From NCBI RefSeq assembly GCF_021184025.1, contig NZ_CP036537.1, positions 5,485,001-5,549,000 on the forward strand: DNA of 64,000 nt, in the 5' to 3' direction. Position numbers and translations under genes: made by a program. This document shows, one piece after another, positions 44,435 to 55,074 of the stretch (position 1 is the first letter of the stretch; each line of letters begins with the position of its first letter). The notes under the pieces are model-generated. The model worked only from the letters and a program-made list of their open reading frames with translations, was not told the DNA's origin and searched no databases. The DNA is from Rhodopseudomonas boonkerdii (GTDB lineage Bacteria > Pseudomonadota > Alphaproteobacteria > Rhizobiales > Xanthobacteraceae).

Positions 44435-45022
44435 ATGCGCTGTTCTCTGCGAGTGGGAACGGGAGTTATCTGCGGTTTGATCGTATATCTTCTTTGCTCT
44501 TGTTCAGCTGAAGCCTTTCGCAGTACAGACGCGGACACCTCACCATCAGGTAAAAACTACACTATTCTTGACGAGATGTCTGTTTACATCCGTTTCAAAC
44601 CTTCGGCTATCAAGTCGCTGCAAATTGTACGAAGCATATTGCCAGCCGCGAAGGTAGTTGATCTCAGCTTTGATGGTTCTACAAGCAGGCCACTATTTTG
44701 GATCAAACTTATACATAACGGTGAAATACGGTTAGGATTTGTAGACTGTATCGCCAACACTTTTACGGAGGCAACCGCGCCTGTCCCTGCAAGTTCGCTG
44801 AATAGAGAAGATCGACGAAGTGTCGATGATTTTCTTAATTTATCTTATGACTTTCAAGACGTCATCAGAGTTGCTGAAAATGCTTCGTCGGCATCTGTCT
44901 TGAGCGTTGGATTGGCCCGCCTGAGCGATCGGCTCGTATATAGTGTGGTTCGAGTCGTGGCTGATAGGGACCTGACCCGCTTGACGATAGATGCCCTCGA
45001 TCCAGAACTTTTCCGGCATTAG
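44435..45022 (+). CDS. Hypothetical secreted or lipoprotein-like protein
   Basis: About 195 residues starting MRCSLRVGTGVICGLIVYLLCSCSAEAF, a hydrophobic leader with Cys near the cleavage site that may be a lipobox. The rest (YTILDEMSVYIRFKPSAIKSLQIVRSILPAAKVVDLSFDG) matches no family I know. The start at 44435 gives the leader directly; an upstream in-frame ATG at 44354 would overlap the preceding gene. It lies 77 bases after the small secreted protein and may be co-transcribed. Confidence 0.55.
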   Translation: MRCSLRVGTGVICGLIVYLLCSCSAEAFRSTDADTSPSGKNYTILDEMSVYIRFKPSAIKSLQIVRSILPAAKVVDLSFDGSTSRPLFWIKLIHNGEIRLGFVDCIANTFTEATAPVPASSLNREDRRSVDDFLNLSYDFQDVIRVAENASSASVLSVGLARLSDRLVYSVVRVVADRDLTRLTIDALDPELFRH

Positions 45023-45281
45023 ATATAAACTTCGATGGGATTGCGGTCAGGCCGGTCGGTGGACGCGCAACCGCAGCGGTCGAATCTTCGTGTAAGAGCG
45101 GGCATTCGCTTTGCAGTCGATCCTTTACCGTGGCGGAATGTCAGTACGAGATCCTTCGTGGCCGCTCTTTGTTAGGACGACAGACTCAGATCCGCGCAAA
45201 TAGGATGATCCAACCGATTGCACTGATCTTGCGACCGGCCTGGGCTGGGCTAGAACTTACGGATCGTGATCGGACCACTCG

Positions 45282-46336
45282 TCACATGAAGATTTGGCCA
45301 ACAACGCCGCAGAGCAAGACGACCAGCCAAGTTGGCGTCTTCCAGCAGAAGAGACGCACAAATGCACCGATCCCAAAGGCGAAATCCGTCCTGTTCGTGA
45401 TCCCCGCGGCCCACACTGGATCGTAGAACGCTGCCGGCAGAAGACCCACAACCGCCGCATTCACCCCGGTCAACGCCGCGCGAGCCGCAGGATGACTGCG
45501 TAAGTCGTTCCAGAACGGAAGAGCACCCAGCACGATAAAGAAGGACGACAGGAAGATCGCAATTGTGCAGACAAGAGCTGCCTTCCAGCCTCCCACCACA
45601 GAGCCGGTGTAGGCGGCGAATGTGAACAGTGGCCCCGGCACGGCCTGAGCCGCTCCATAGCCAGCTAGAAAATCGTTCTCACTTATGAAGTTCGGCGCGA
45701 CCTCCGCCTTCAGAAGTGGGAGCACGACGTGTCAACCACCGAACACCAGCGCACCTACCCGATAGAAGGTGTCGAACAGAGTCAGCTCTTGGCTCTTCAG
45801 CATCGCCGCGATCAAGGGAGCCCCAACAGGAACGCGATGAAGGTGAGCAAGAGGACAGCGCCGACACGCCGGCTGATGGCGAGCGGAAGAGCCGCAGCGG
45901 CCGATGGCACGTCGCCCTTCAGAAACATCATTCCGAAGAGCGCCCAAGCACGATGCCACCGATCTGGCCCCATGCGGACGGCAAGACGAAAGCCTCAAGC
46001 ATTGCTACGGCGGCGACCGAGGCCCGTACCGATCCGGCGTTAGAGTGCGAGCCATCCCCAAGATTGTCAGAGCAACCACGGCTACTGCGGCGACCTTCAG
46101 GCCATGAAGCCATCCGCCAGTTGAATTCCCCCGACTGCAGCCACTCCTCGTGCGAAGAGATAGAGAGCGAGCGCCGTTGGTAGTGTGAACGCGGTCCAAG
46201 CCGCGAGGGCGCCCCGCCAACCGCTGCGCGACATCCCGATTGCTATACCGACTTGGCTGGGCGCAGGCCCCGGCAGGAACTGGCAGAGGGCGACTGTTCG
46301 GCGTCATCGCCTCTGAGACCAAATGAGGGACTTCAC
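45282..46336 (-). pseudogene. chrA: Chromate transporter chrA, distal part (interrupted)
   Basis: Minus-strand sequence matches ChrA: ALCQFLPGPAPSQVGIAIGM, RGALAAWTAFTLPTAL, LKSQELTLFDTFYRVGALVFGG, then after a TGA stop HVVLPLLKAEVAP, GYGAAQAVPGPLFTFAAYTG and the terminal PTWLVVLLCGVVGQIFM ending at 45282. Frames shift several times and at least one stop lies inside. The N-terminal part is on the far side of the insertion sequence (47764-47942). Confidence 0.85.
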
Positions 46337-46378
46337 GAAAGGAGGATTTCTGGTTCATCGTAGCCGTCAGGAGCGAAG

Positions 46379-46753
46379 ATGAAGCAGAAATCCGAACTGG
46401 GCAAAGCGCCCGCAGAACAAGTGCTAAAAGATATCCGGCGGCAGACGCGTCGGCAGTATTCGGCGGAAGAGAAGATCCGTATCGTGCTGGAAGGACTGCG
46501 CGGCGAGGAGAACATCTCCGAGCTGTGCCGCCGCGAAGGCATTGCCGCCTCGATGTATTACGGTTGGTCGAAGGAGTTTCTGGAGGCCGGCAAACGCCGC
46601 CTGGCGGGTGACACGGCCCGTTCCGCCACGTCCGGTGAGGTGAAAGACCTTCGCCGCGAAGCCTCCGAATTGAAGGAGGTGGTGGCCGACCTGACCCTGG
46701 AGAACCGCCTGCTCAAAAAAAGCATGAACGGGGCTGGGGAAAACGAGGCATGA
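46379..46753 (+). CDS. IS3-family transposase OrfA
   Basis: A 124-residue protein with a helix-turn-helix (YSAEEKIRIVLEGLRGEENISELCRREGI) and a C-terminal leucine-zipper-like coiled coil (EVKDLRREASELKEVVADLTLENRLL). Seven A and a G at 46715-46722 (…CTCAAAAAAAGC) form a classic -1 slippery site just before its end, expected to yield the OrfAB fusion transposase. Its stop overlaps the orfB start as ATGA. Confidence 0.92.
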   Translation: MKQKSELGKAPAEQVLKDIRRQTRRQYSAEEKIRIVLEGLRGEENISELCRREGIAASMYYGWSKEFLEAGKRRLAGDTARSATSGEVKDLRREASELKEVVADLTLENRLLKKSMNGAGENEA

Positions 46754-47730
46754 GGTATCCAGCATCCGAGAAATCCGAAATAATCGCGCTGGTCGAGCAA
46801 TCGCATCTGCCTGCCAGGCGCACGTTGGAAAAGCTCGGCATCCCGCGAGCCACCTTTTATAGATGGTACGATCGCTATCGCGAGGGTGGCATCGAGGCGC
46901 TGGCCGATCACCGCTCCAAGCCGGACCGGGTCTGGAATCGCATCCCGGACGATGTCCGCGGTCAGATCGTCGATCTGGCACTGGAACACCCCGAGCTGTC
47001 GCCGCGAGAGCTGGCGGTGCGCTTCACCGACGAGAGAAAATACTTTGTCTCCGAGGCTTCGGTCTATCGGCTGCTGAAGGCGCACGACCTGATCACCAGC
47101 CCCGCCTATGTGGTGATCAAGGCGGCTAATGAGTTCAAGGACAAGACCACGGCGATCAACCAGCTTTGGCAGACCGACTTCACCTACCTCAAGATCACTG
47201 GCTGGGGCTGGTACTATCTATCGACGGTGCTCGACGACTTCTCTCGTTACATTGTGGCCTGGAGGCTTGGTCCCACCATGTGCGCCTCCGACGTCACGGC
47301 CACGCTCGATCAGGCGCTTGCCGCCTCAGGCCTGGACCACGTCAATATAAAGCAGCGGCCACGGCTTCTGAGCGACAACGGATCAAGTTACGTCGCGGAA
47401 GATCTGGCCACCTGGCTCAAGGGCAAGGATATGCAGCATGTGCGCGGTGCGCCGTATCATCCCCAGACCCAAGGCAAGATCGAGCGCTGGCATCAGACCT
47501 TGAAGAACCGCATCCTGCTCGAGAATTACCATTTACCGAGGGACCTCGAACGTCAGGTCAGCGGCTTCGTCGAACACTACAACCATCACCGCTATCATGA
47601 GAGCATCGACAACCTCACGCCTGCGGATGTTTACTTCGGCCGAGCCGAAACCATCCTGACTGAGCGTGCGCGCATCAAACGTGAAACCATTGCAAACCGC
47701 CGCTTGCAGCATCGATTGCAAGCCGCTTAA
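46750..47730 (+). CDS. IS3-family transposase OrfB (DDE integrase core)
   Basis: A 326-residue integrase-core protein. The DDE residues are in LWQTDFTYLKI (first Asp), RPRLLSDNGSSYVAEDL (second Asp) and PQTQGKIERWHQTLKNR (Glu). The frame is complete with the normal end. It begins inside orfA; the functional enzyme is probably the frameshift fusion with OrfA. Confidence 0.94.
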   Translation: MRYPASEKSEIIALVEQSHLPARRTLEKLGIPRATFYRWYDRYREGGIEALADHRSKPDRVWNRIPDDVRGQIVDLALEHPELSPRELAVRFTDERKYFVSEASVYRLLKAHDLITSPAYVVIKAANEFKDKTTAINQLWQTDFTYLKITGWGWYYLSTVLDDFSRYIVAWRLGPTMCASDVTATLDQALAASGLDHVNIKQRPRLLSDNGSSYVAEDLATWLKGKDMQHVRGAPYHPQTQGKIERWHQTLKNRILLENYHLPRDLERQVSGFVEHYNHHRYHESIDNLTPADVYFGRAETILTERARIKRETIANRRLQHRLQAA

Positions 47731-47763
47731 ACTTTAACCCTAGATGAGCCAGATCCTCCCTTC

Positions 47764-47942
47764 TCGAAATGCCTGAGCGGTCTCAAATTATCTGACGACG
47801 AACACTCAGCGATCTCCGACCGGAAGTAGCCCAGATGTGCCACCGGCCCGCCGAAGGAGGTTAGGCCCAATTTCAGGAAGACGAGGAAAACCTCAAGGGA
47901 GCTTCTTTTTTCTGCACCAGTCCCCACGATCTTACCATGCAC
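47764..47942 (-). pseudogene. chrA: Chromate transporter chrA, N-terminal part (interrupted)
   Basis: From the ATG at 47942 the minus strand reads SLEVFLVFLKLGLTSFGGPVAHLGYFR, the ChrA N-terminal motif, and is then broken by the insertion sequence. The gene continues at 46336. The degraded state of the distal part shows that chrA is dead regardless of the insertion. Confidence 0.85.
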
Positions 47943-48113
47943 CGAGGCCGGCTAACCCACTGCATTTGGGTAAACCGTTTATAAGACCAGGGTAGTAACG
48001 CTTCGTAGAACTCCCTCTCCAAAAGGGGACTAAGGAAACTTCGGCTGGTCTTGTCACGAGCGCCGTTTGCCGCTGCTAGGTCAGCCCGCCACCTTACACC
48101 GTCGGTGAGTGGA

Positions 48114-48370
48114 TCACGTAGCTCGTGGCGTCCCTTTGAGCGCCCGAGAGAACTGCCTGGGCACAAGTCGGGAGCCATAACGAGCGACATCTTCGCGACG
48201 GATCATTGGAATGACCTTGCCGAAACGGCGACGAAACATGTCAGTCAAGAGCTGCCGGTGGCCGTCCTCCTCCCCAGCCATTTCATCGAAAATTGCTGCT
48301 GTCGCCGGGTATTGCCCGCGAAGCTGCTCGGCAGAGGTGGAATAGATACGCACGTGTCCTCTTCGGACCA
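48114..48370 (-). pseudogene. Relic of a membrane-bound ferritin-like (mbfA-type) gene
   Basis: The minus strand encodes RIYSTSAEQLRGQYPATAAIFDEMAGEEDGHRQLLTDMFRRRFG followed by IPMIRREDVARYG, matching the rubrerythrin-like N-terminal domain of MbfA iron exporters (ExxGH iron-binding motif). The Vit1-type membrane domain is missing and upstream sequence is not family-like, so only this domain survives. Confidence 0.65.
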
Positions 48371-48532
48371 GATCGCCAGTGCCAGCAGTGCTCCCGCTAA
48401 AAGAGTTAGTAAAACCGGCGTAACGAAAACTCAAACTCATCCGAACCACTTCGGCAAATAGTAGAACAATCCTAAAAATAGGACTATTATCGTTATAAGG
48501 CCACGCCTCCGCTGATCTCAGACAGTCATGCA

Positions 48533-48780
48533 TCACTCGTAGCGCCAGTTGGTAATGTCTTGCAAAGCGCAATGCGATGGTTGCCGCGAGCTATCGCCAA
48601 ATTTAGTGAGAGCGCGGCAGGTCCAGCGACCCTTCGACCGGATCGCACGGTGGCGAAAATTGCTTTCGATGGGGGTGGCCATCCGCAGGTGTTTCCCATG
48701 CTCGGCCGGAAAGTCGTAGTGTCGTTTACCGGCGACAAACGCCCCTTCAAGCAACCGACCTCGGACTGGAAGTGCAAGTC
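48533..48780 (-). pseudogene. IS256-family transposase relic
   Basis: A minus-strand fragment reads FPAEHGKHLRMATPIESNF with RHRAIRSKG following, the conserved C-terminal region of IS256/Mutator transposases (HLRTTNPIES.FATVRHRT). FATVR lies in a different frame, so at least one shift is present. The rest of the gene is absent. Confidence 0.7.
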
Positions 48781-48851
48781 CTACGTGGTCCGATGACCAC
48801 GCTCCGACGCGGCCGCGTCGCCGTCGTGGCCGCTATGTTCCGGTTCGTTGT

Positions 48852-51800
48852 CTAACCTCCTCTAATCCGCTCCCGGAGCCGCTGGAAGACGACATATAGC
48901 ATCGGGATCAGGAAGATGCCGATGGAGCTCGCCGCAATCATTCCACCGAAAACTGCGGTCCCCACTGCCCTGCGGCTGATTTGAGCGGCGCCCGTCGCGA
49001 TGACCAACGGCATAAGACCAAGGATGAATGCTACCGACGTCATCATCACGGCGCGGAAACGCATCTCTGCACCCGAGATCGCGGCCGACACGATGTCGTG
49101 CCCCGCCTCCCGCTGCTCCTTGGCGAACTCGACGATCAGAATGCCGTTCTTCGCCGCCAGAGCAATTAGCACGACCAGACCGATCTGGCCGTAGAGGTCG
49201 AGACTAAGTCCGGCAATCTTCAAGCCGATAAACGATCCGAGCACGCCGACGACCACCGACAGCAGGACCGGGATTGGGATAGTCCAGCTCTCGTAGAGTG
49301 CGACGAGGAACAGATAAGCGAATAAAACGGCAAGACCGAGGATCATTCCCGTCTGTCCGGAAGCGGCCTGTTCCTGATACGCGGTGCCCGTCCATTCGAA
49401 GCTGTAACCGAGCGGAAGCGTGTCGTTTGACACCTTCGTCATCGCCTCCAGCGCGGTACCGGACGAAACGCCCGGCGCGGGACCGCCGTTGACGGTGATT
49501 GCTCGATAGTTGTTGTAGCGCGTGATCACCTGCGGGCCGAGCTCTGTTTTCATTTCAGCGATCGACCGGAGCGGCACCATCTCGTTCCGATTGTTCCGGA
49601 CATAGATCTGCCAAATATCGCGGATGTCGTTGCGGTTCGCGGCCTCGCCCTGGACGTTCACCTGCCACGTTCGACCGAGCATGTTGAAGTTGTTGACGTA
49701 AACGCCGCCGAGCGTTGCCTGCAACGCGGTGAAGACATCACTCATGTTGAGACCCAGGGCCTGCGCCTTGGCGCGATCGATGTCGAGATAAAGAGACGGG
49801 TTCGACGCGGTGAAGGTAGAGAACACGCGTGCCAGTTCCGGATCCTTGTTGGCGGCCGCAAGCAGGCCGCCCGTGACGCTGTTCATGGCCGCAGGATCTT
49901 GTCCTTCCAGAGCTTCGAGCACGTATTCAAAGCCGCCGCCCGTCGAGAGACCGATCACGGGTGGAAGGTTGAATGCGACGACATTCGCCTCTCGGACCTT
50001 CTGTCCTTCCCGGAACACCTGCCTAATCACGCTTTGCGCCGCATCGGCCGCAGCATTGCGGTCCTCGAACGGCTTAAGGCGAACGACCATAAACGCATTG
50101 TTCGGCAAGGCGCCGCCATCGAGCAGAGAATACCCGACGATCGACATCGTATGGCTTACAGCCGGGATCTTCTTGACGATCTCTTCGACCTGTTTCGTCA
50201 CCTCACCGGTGCGACCGACGGAGGCACCGTTCGGCAACTGGACCATCACGAAGAACGCGCCCTGATCCTCTTCCGGAAGGAACCCGGTAGGCGTGATCCG
50301 GGACAGGCCGAAGATGCCGACAGCAAATACTGCAACTGCGACAAGTGAAAAAGCCGAGACTCGGACAAGACGTCGGACCCCGCCCGCGTATTTGTCGCGA
50401 CTCCAGTCGATCCCTCGCATGACTTTCGCGATGAAACCTTTACGCGGTCCGGAATGCCGCAGGAAGATCGCGCAAAGGGCTGGCGACAAGGTCAGGGCAT
50501 TGATAGCTGATATAAGCATCGCGGCGCTGATCGTAACGGCGAATTGTCTGAACAAGGTGCCCGAAACCCCTGGTATGAAGGCGATGGGGACGAACACCGA
50601 CAGCAGGACGAGCGTGATCGCGATGATCGGCGCTGTGATCTGGGACATCGCCTTGCGCGTCGCTTCCGTCGGCGACAAATCCGGCTCCTCCTCCATCACG
50701 CGTTCGACGTTCTCGACGACAACGATGGCATCATCGACCACGATGCCGATCGCAAGTACCATCGCAAGCAACGAAACCGTGTTGGCCGAATAGCCCATCG
50801 CTAAAAGGACAGCGAACGACCCGATCAGGCTGACAGGCACGGCAATGGTCGGCACGATGGTAGCCCGAAGACTGCCGAGAAAAAGGTAGACGACAATGAC
50901 GACGAGAACGAATGCTTCGCCAAGCGTTCGGAGGACTTCGTGGATCGTGTCGGCTACGAACGTGGTGGTGTCGAACTGGACGAGGTATTTCAGGCCTAGG
51001 GGGAAGCGCGGCGAAAGTTTTTTCAACGTATCCTGAACGGCAGCGGCCGTCGTCACCGCATTGGCGCCGGGAGCGAGGTAGATGCCGATGCCAACGCCCG
51101 GGCGTCCGTCGATCCTGGACTCCGAGTCCAGGTTCTGGGCGCCGATCTCGACGCGGGCCACGTCGCCGACGGTGAGAATCGAGCCGTCCGGATTGGCCCG
51201 CAGCACGATCTTCGCGAACTGCTCGGGCGTCGATAGCCGCCCCTGGGTCTGCACGTTGAACTGAAACTGCTGATCGTCGCTGATCGGACGGGCACCGACG
51301 CGGCCAACGGCCGCCTGCGTGCTCTGGGCGCGAATGGCGTTCACGACATCCGAGGGAGCGAGATTGAGGCTGGTCAGACGCTGGGTATCGAACCAGATCC
51401 GCATCGAATAATTCATTTTCGCGAACAACGATGCCTGACCGACGCCTGGCGTGCGCGAAATCGCGTCAAGGACGTTGACCACGGCATAATTTGTGATGAA
51501 GACTGGGTCCTGCTCGCCGTTCTCGCTGTATAAGACGACGAATTGCAAGATGGCCGAAGACTTCTTCTGTACCGTCAGTCCCTGGAGCTGCACCTCCTGC
51601 GGCAACTGCGCCAGGGCGGCCTGAACCCGGTTGTTCACGTTGACGGTGTTGATGTCGGGGTTCGATCCGAGCGCAAAGCTGGCCGTGAGCGTGTAGGTGC
51701 CATCGTTGCCGCTGGTCGATTTCATATAGAGCATCTTATCGACGCCTACGACCTGCGCTTCGAGGGGCTGCGCCACGCTCGCTTCCACCACCGAAGCGGA

Positions 51801-51959
51801 AGCGCCGGGAAACGTTCCGCTGACGGTAACCTGCGGCGGAACGATATCAGGAAATTGCGCGACCGGAATCTGAGTAAGGGCCAACAGGCCCGCAATACAG
51901 GTCACGAACGCGATGACGATGGCCAACCTTGGTCGGCTGATGAAAACCGAAGAGATCAT
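48852..51959 (-). CDS. RND efflux pump inner-membrane transporter (HAE-1 type)
   Basis: A 1035-residue AcrB/MexB-like proton antiporter. Hallmarks: the N-terminal [28 protein letters not shown], the proton-relay segment [22 protein letters not shown] in TM4 with its Asp pair, [23 protein letters not shown], the C-terminal [20 protein letters not shown] and [10 protein letters not shown]. Full length for the family. The start overlaps the adaptor stop as ATGA. It exports hydrophobic drugs or solvents with the adaptor and a TolC-like channel encoded elsewhere. Confidence 0.95.
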   Translation of the reverse strand: MISSVFISRPRLAIVIAFVTCIAGLLALTQIPVAQFPDIVPPQVTVSGTFPGASASVVEASVAQPLEAQVVGVDKMLYMKSTSGNDGTYTLTASFALGSNPDINTVNVNNRVQAALAQLPQEVQLQGLTVQKKSSAILQFVVLYSENGEQDPVFITNYAVVNVLDAISRTPGVGQASLFAKMNYSMRIWFDTQRLTSLNLAPSDVVNAIRAQSTQAAVGRVGARPISDDQQFQFNVQTQGRLSTPEQFAKIVLRANPDGSILTVGDVARVEIGAQNLDSESRIDGRPGVGIGIYLAPGANAVTTAAAVQDTLKKLSPRFPLGLKYLVQFDTTTFVADTIHEVLRTLGEAFVLVVIVVYLFLGSLRATIVPTIAVPVSLIGSFAVLLAMGYSANTVSLLAMVLAIGIVVDDAIVVVENVERVMEEEPDLSPTEATRKAMSQITAPIIAITLVLLSVFVPIAFIPGVSGTLFRQFAVTISAAMLISAINALTLSPALCAIFLRHSGPRKGFIAKVMRGIDWSRDKYAGGVRRLVRVSAFSLVAVAVFAVGIFGLSRITPTGFLPEEDQGAFFVMVQLPNGASVGRTGEVTKQVEEIVKKIPAVSHTMSIVGYSLLDGGALPNNAFMVVRLKPFEDRNAAADAAQSVIRQVFREGQKVREANVVAFNLPPVIGLSTGGGFEYVLEALEGQDPAAMNSVTGGLLAAANKDPELARVFSTFTASNPSLYLDIDRAKAQALGLNMSDVFTALQATLGGVYVNNFNMLGRTWQVNVQGEAANRNDIRDIWQIYVRNNRNEMVPLRSIAEMKTELGPQVITRYNNYRAITVNGGPAPGVSSGTALEAMTKVSNDTLPLGYSFEWTGTAYQEQAASGQTGMILGLAVLFAYLFLVALYESWTIPIPVLLSVVVGVLGSFIGLKIAGLSLDLYGQIGLVVLIALAAKNGILIVEFAKEQREAGHDIVSAAISGAEMRFRAVMMTSVAFILGLMPLVIATGAAQISRRAVGTAVFGGMIAASSIGIFLIPMLYVVFQRLRERIRGG

Positions 51960-53155
51960 TTCGCGGCACCCGAGTTTTTCGGAGCGACGCCCCCCGGTGC
52001 GTTCGGATCCGACCGGTCCATGGTGGACTGCATTTGCGCGCTGACAGGCCCGGGAGCGACCGGCTGACCGGGCCTGGCGCGTTGCACGCCCTCCGCAACC
52101 ACTTTGTCACCGACCTTCAGGCCATCGACCACGGAGGCAACCTCAGCGGTGGACTGACCGAGTTTGATACGCCGCTGCTCGATCTTGTTCTCCGCCCCCA
52201 CGACAAACACGTAGTCGCCCTTCTGATCGCTCAACACGGCAGCGCGCGGGATCGCGGGAAGAGAAACGGGCGCCACGCCCTCGAGCAGAACGGTGACGAA
52301 CTCGCCATCCGTCAGTTCGCGGTCGCCGAGCGTGGTCTTGGGATTGGGGATTGTACCGCGCACGGTCAAAGTATCGGTGTTCCGGGAGATCGTGTTGTCA
52401 GCAAAGTTCAGATGACCGGTCTGCCTGTAGGTTCGGCCATCAGGAAGCTTCAGCCGGATCACGACGGCGTTGTAGCCGCCCTTCCCCGCATATTGCGTCC
52501 GCAGTTCCAAGACCTGGCGGACCGAGATCGGGAAGGTTACGTACATCGGGTCCTGACTGACAATGGTGGTCAGTTCGCCCGATGTTGGGGTGACCACGTT
52601 TCCTTCGGTGACCGAGGTTCGTCCGATGCGGCCGTTGATGGGCGACCGGATATCCGTGTAGTCCACGTTGATCTGCGAGAGACTGACCTGTGCCTGAGCG
52701 GCCTGAACCTGAGCCTCGAGGCTCTTCTGGTTGGCGATCGCCGAGTCGAAGTTGGCCTGCGTACCGGCGGGTCCCTGCAGAAGTATACGCTGCCGCTCCG
52801 TGGTTGTCGTCGCATTCTGGAGCGTGGCCTGGAGTTGCGCGACCTGCGCCTTCTTGGCGTTCAGGTCCGCTTCGAAAGACGCTCGCTCAAGCGCGTAGAG
52901 CCGGTCGCCAGTGGCAACCTCGTTGCCTTCCTCGAACAAGCGCTTGTTGAGGAAGGCCGTCACGCGTGCCACGACGCTGACGCGATTGACCGCCTCGACG
53001 CGGCCGAGAAACTCGCTCGTCTCGATGATCGGTCGTTGGGCGACGTCGATGACGCCGACTGCAGGCGGAGCGCTTTGCGGAGCCTGCGCAACTGCAGGTC
53101 CGGAGACAGCCACAAGGAGGAACGCTCCAATCGGGATGGCCTTATTGGGAAACAT
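51956..53155 (-). CDS. RND efflux periplasmic adaptor (membrane fusion protein)
   Basis: A 399-residue HlyD/AcrA-type adaptor. The leader [24 protein letters not shown] is followed by the barrel-sandwich halves ([30 protein letters not shown] and [28 protein letters not shown]) flanking a coiled coil rich in Ala and Gln (about residues 90-155). The leader has no clear lipobox. The ATG at 53155 has CAGGATAG upstream. It is translationally coupled to the pump gene. Confidence 0.93.
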   Translation of the reverse strand: MFPNKAIPIGAFLLVAVSGPAVAQAPQSAPPAVGVIDVAQRPIIETSEFLGRVEAVNRVSVVARVTAFLNKRLFEEGNEVATGDRLYALERASFEADLNAKKAQVAQLQATLQNATTTTERQRILLQGPAGTQANFDSAIANQKSLEAQVQAAQAQVSLSQINVDYTDIRSPINGRIGRTSVTEGNVVTPTSGELTTIVSQDPMYVTFPISVRQVLELRTQYAGKGGYNAVVIRLKLPDGRTYRQTGHLNFADNTISRNTDTLTVRGTIPNPKTTLGDRELTDGEFVTVLLEGVAPVSLPAIPRAAVLSDQKGDYVFVVGAENKIEQRRIKLGQSTAEVASVVDGLKVGDKVVAEGVQRARPGQPVAPGPVSAQMQSTMDRSDPNAPGGVAPKNSGAAK

Positions 53156-53208
53156 CGTGTCTATCCTGGTGGGAATGAGAGAGCCGAAGTTGAACTGAAT
53201 TTTCGAGA

Positions 53209-53739
53209 TCAAATTCCCTCGGAGCGAGGTCCGACCGCCTGCGCTCTGATCACGCGCAGCAGTTTCCGCTCGATGATCTCGAGCGCGCCGTAGAATTCTT
53301 CAAGCGATGTATCGTCGAGCGCTTCGAAAAGCCTGCTCCTTGCCGGGTCAGGGCGCGCGCGAAGCCGCTGGATTCTCGCCCTTCCTTCCTGAGTAAGCGA
53401 CAGGATCGCCATCCTGCTGTTCCATGGCGCGATTTCACGCGCGAGGTAACCCAATATCTCAAGTTGCTTGGCCTGTCCGACGACGAAACGGACGTCGCGC
53501 ATGAGAGATTTGGCCGCCTGAAGTGTCGTCACGCCCTTGCCGCGATCCAGATCAACGACGGCGAGAATGAGGTTAATGTGGTCAACCGATACATCAAGGC
53601 TATCCGCCCAAAGCTCCTTCAGACGGCTCAACTGGTCGTTGATCGCGCCAATCTTGCGAAGGGTATCGCGCTCCGCACTGGACCGCGTCGACCATCCGCT
53701 CGGCAAAAGCTCCGCTCGATCACTTCCGTCAGTTTCCAT
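53209..53739 (-). CDS. MarR-like regulator of the RND efflux operon
   Basis: About 176 residues with a MarR-like winged-helix region (VDHINLILAVVDLDRGKGVTTLQAAKSLMRDVRFVVGQAKQLEILGYL, then LTQEGRARIQRLRA). The start is uncertain: ATG at 53739 is taken, but ATG at 53790 would add 17 residues. The adaptor gene begins 53 bases downstream, so it is probably the local repressor of the pump. ACGGTATCGT at about 53774-53783, near the upstream start, is a small imperfect palindrome that may be its operator. Confidence 0.7.
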   Translation of the reverse strand: METDGSDRAELLPSGWSTRSSAERDTLRKIGAINDQLSRLKELWADSLDVSVDHINLILAVVDLDRGKGVTTLQAAKSLMRDVRFVVGQAKQLEILGYLAREIAPWNSRMAILSLTQEGRARIQRLRARPDPARSRLFEALDDTSLEEFYGALEIIERKLLRVIRAQAVGPRSEGI

Positions 53740-53790
53740 CGCGCTTCGGGAAATTTGACTAGAACTAAACGGAACGGTATCGTAAATCAT

Positions 53791-54894
53791 ATAGGGATTG
53801 CAAGCCGCCTCGGCACAAATGTGCTCGCCCGGAGGTCCCGTAATGGAGTATATGACAGCAAGCCGGAAAAGAGAGCCGCACGCTTGGACGTCCCTTTCTC
53901 CGCATCCTAAAAATCGGTGACCGGGAAATTCCCTAGGTCCGGTTTCGATCGCATGTCCATCGAAGTGATTGCGCTCGCCGGCGAAACCTCTAGCCGCGTC
54001 CCTGCTGGAGGATTCTAGCATCTTTCGCGGCATGTTCCGGGCCAGCTGGCTGTCAACACCCGGCTTCGTACGCTGTTTATGAGAGTACTATACAATTACG
54101 GTTTCAAGAAAGGATCCTCCGGTAATGCCTGATTAAATTCTCTGCCTCTGACTGACGGCGCAATCGGTACTCGATGATTGGTCCGATCGGACGAGAAAGT
54201 CCGGATGCTCGGGCTTTAGGCCCGTTCCGAGCTTCGGGCCGATCGGAGAACGAACTGCGCAAGGCGGCTCGGATTGATGGGTCGAACGTTTTGCTGCCGA
54301 ATGCCTTATTCCGCCAGGCCGGCTGCGATGGTTTTCGACGTCCCCCCGCTCTTGCACGTAGATCCGCGCGAGATCCGATACTTGCTGCTCGATTACTGCC
54401 GAAATCGACAATCGATGCATCATGCCCTCGTTGATACAGGAGCGCCCCTGTTGAAGGCTATCGCCTCGCTCTCCGGGAGGCGTTACGCTGGCAATAACCC
54501 GCCCCCCCCCCCCCCCCCGGGCGTATACAAGTCGTTCGCAGCTTCAGACCGTCAAAACAAGCTTGTCGTAACGGTTCGCTTGGCAAGTTCGGCCTCTATG
54601 GAAACGGCTTTCTCCGAGGTCGTGTTGCCCAGCTTGGCCACGCTCTGCTGTACGGCGAACATCAAGATCCAGCTGCTTGGCTGGTTCGCGGGAGCTTGGG
54701 CTGGTTCATCGACGTCCTCAACCGCCTAGCGCGACCCGAAATCCGGCTGGACCAGGAACGCATCTTGATAAACCACACCGTTCCGTATTACGCCTCGCAT
54801 GCGTTCACGGGAAGCGACCGCAGTTCCAAAAAGGGTCATCCGCGAGATGAGCGAATGCGTCATCGGAGGCCAGCCCCATAATCGAATCCTCGGG
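53791..54894. other. Degraded stretch with a long C tract
   Basis: About 1.1 kb upstream of the efflux operon. The first 200 bases probably include its promoter. The rest has several open frames (54174-54434, 54274-54729 and 54696-54881 plus) that look protein-like in places (for example GWFIDVLNRLARPEIRLDQERILIN) but shift frame and are not recognised. A 17-base C run lies in the middle. Confidence 0.4.
54502..54518 (+). repeat. Homopolymer tract of 17 C
   Basis: Seventeen consecutive C after G at 54501, ending before GGGCG. In one frame it encodes a Pro run. Such tracts are slippage-prone; here it lies in decayed sequence, so phase variation of a working gene is unlikely, and the exact length may be uncertain in the assembly. 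Confidence 0.85.
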
Positions 54895-55074
54895 TCTGCA
54901 ACCCGGGCTTTCCTAAAATGGGGTTACCATGGGGCTCGCTCGACGAGATAGCAGTCCGAGCTGGAGCATCCAAACGTAAAATTTATTCGCGGTATTTGGG
55001 CAAGATGGACCTGTTCCGTTCCGCCGTGCAGATCGTCATGTCGGGGTGGAGAGGCAGCATGCCGGAACTTTAAA
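54895..55074 (+). pseudogene. TetR-family regulator relic
   Basis: AFLKWGYHGA in one frame continues as SLDEIAVRAGASKRKIYSRY followed by LGKMDLFRSAVQ in the next, the TetR helix-turn-helix with one frameshift near 54935. It stops at TAA 55072-55074, where an oppositely oriented thiolase relic begins. The ligand domain is gone. Confidence 0.75.

Larger units (their letters stand above)
46337..47763 (+). mobile_element. IS3-family insertion sequence, apparently intact
   Basis: About 1.43 kb carrying overlapping orfA and orfB. Related imperfect ends GAAAGGAGGATTTCTGG at the left and, on the complement of the right end, GAAGGGAGGATCTGG mark the borders. It sits inside a chrA gene whose two parts flank it. 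Both frames are open, so it may still move. A target duplication could not be fixed because the outermost bases are ambiguous. Confidence 0.85.

Noticed and set aside
52034..53293. A 419-codon plus-strand open frame
   Set aside because: It is antisense to the efflux adaptor gene, which has clear motifs and a coupled neighbour.
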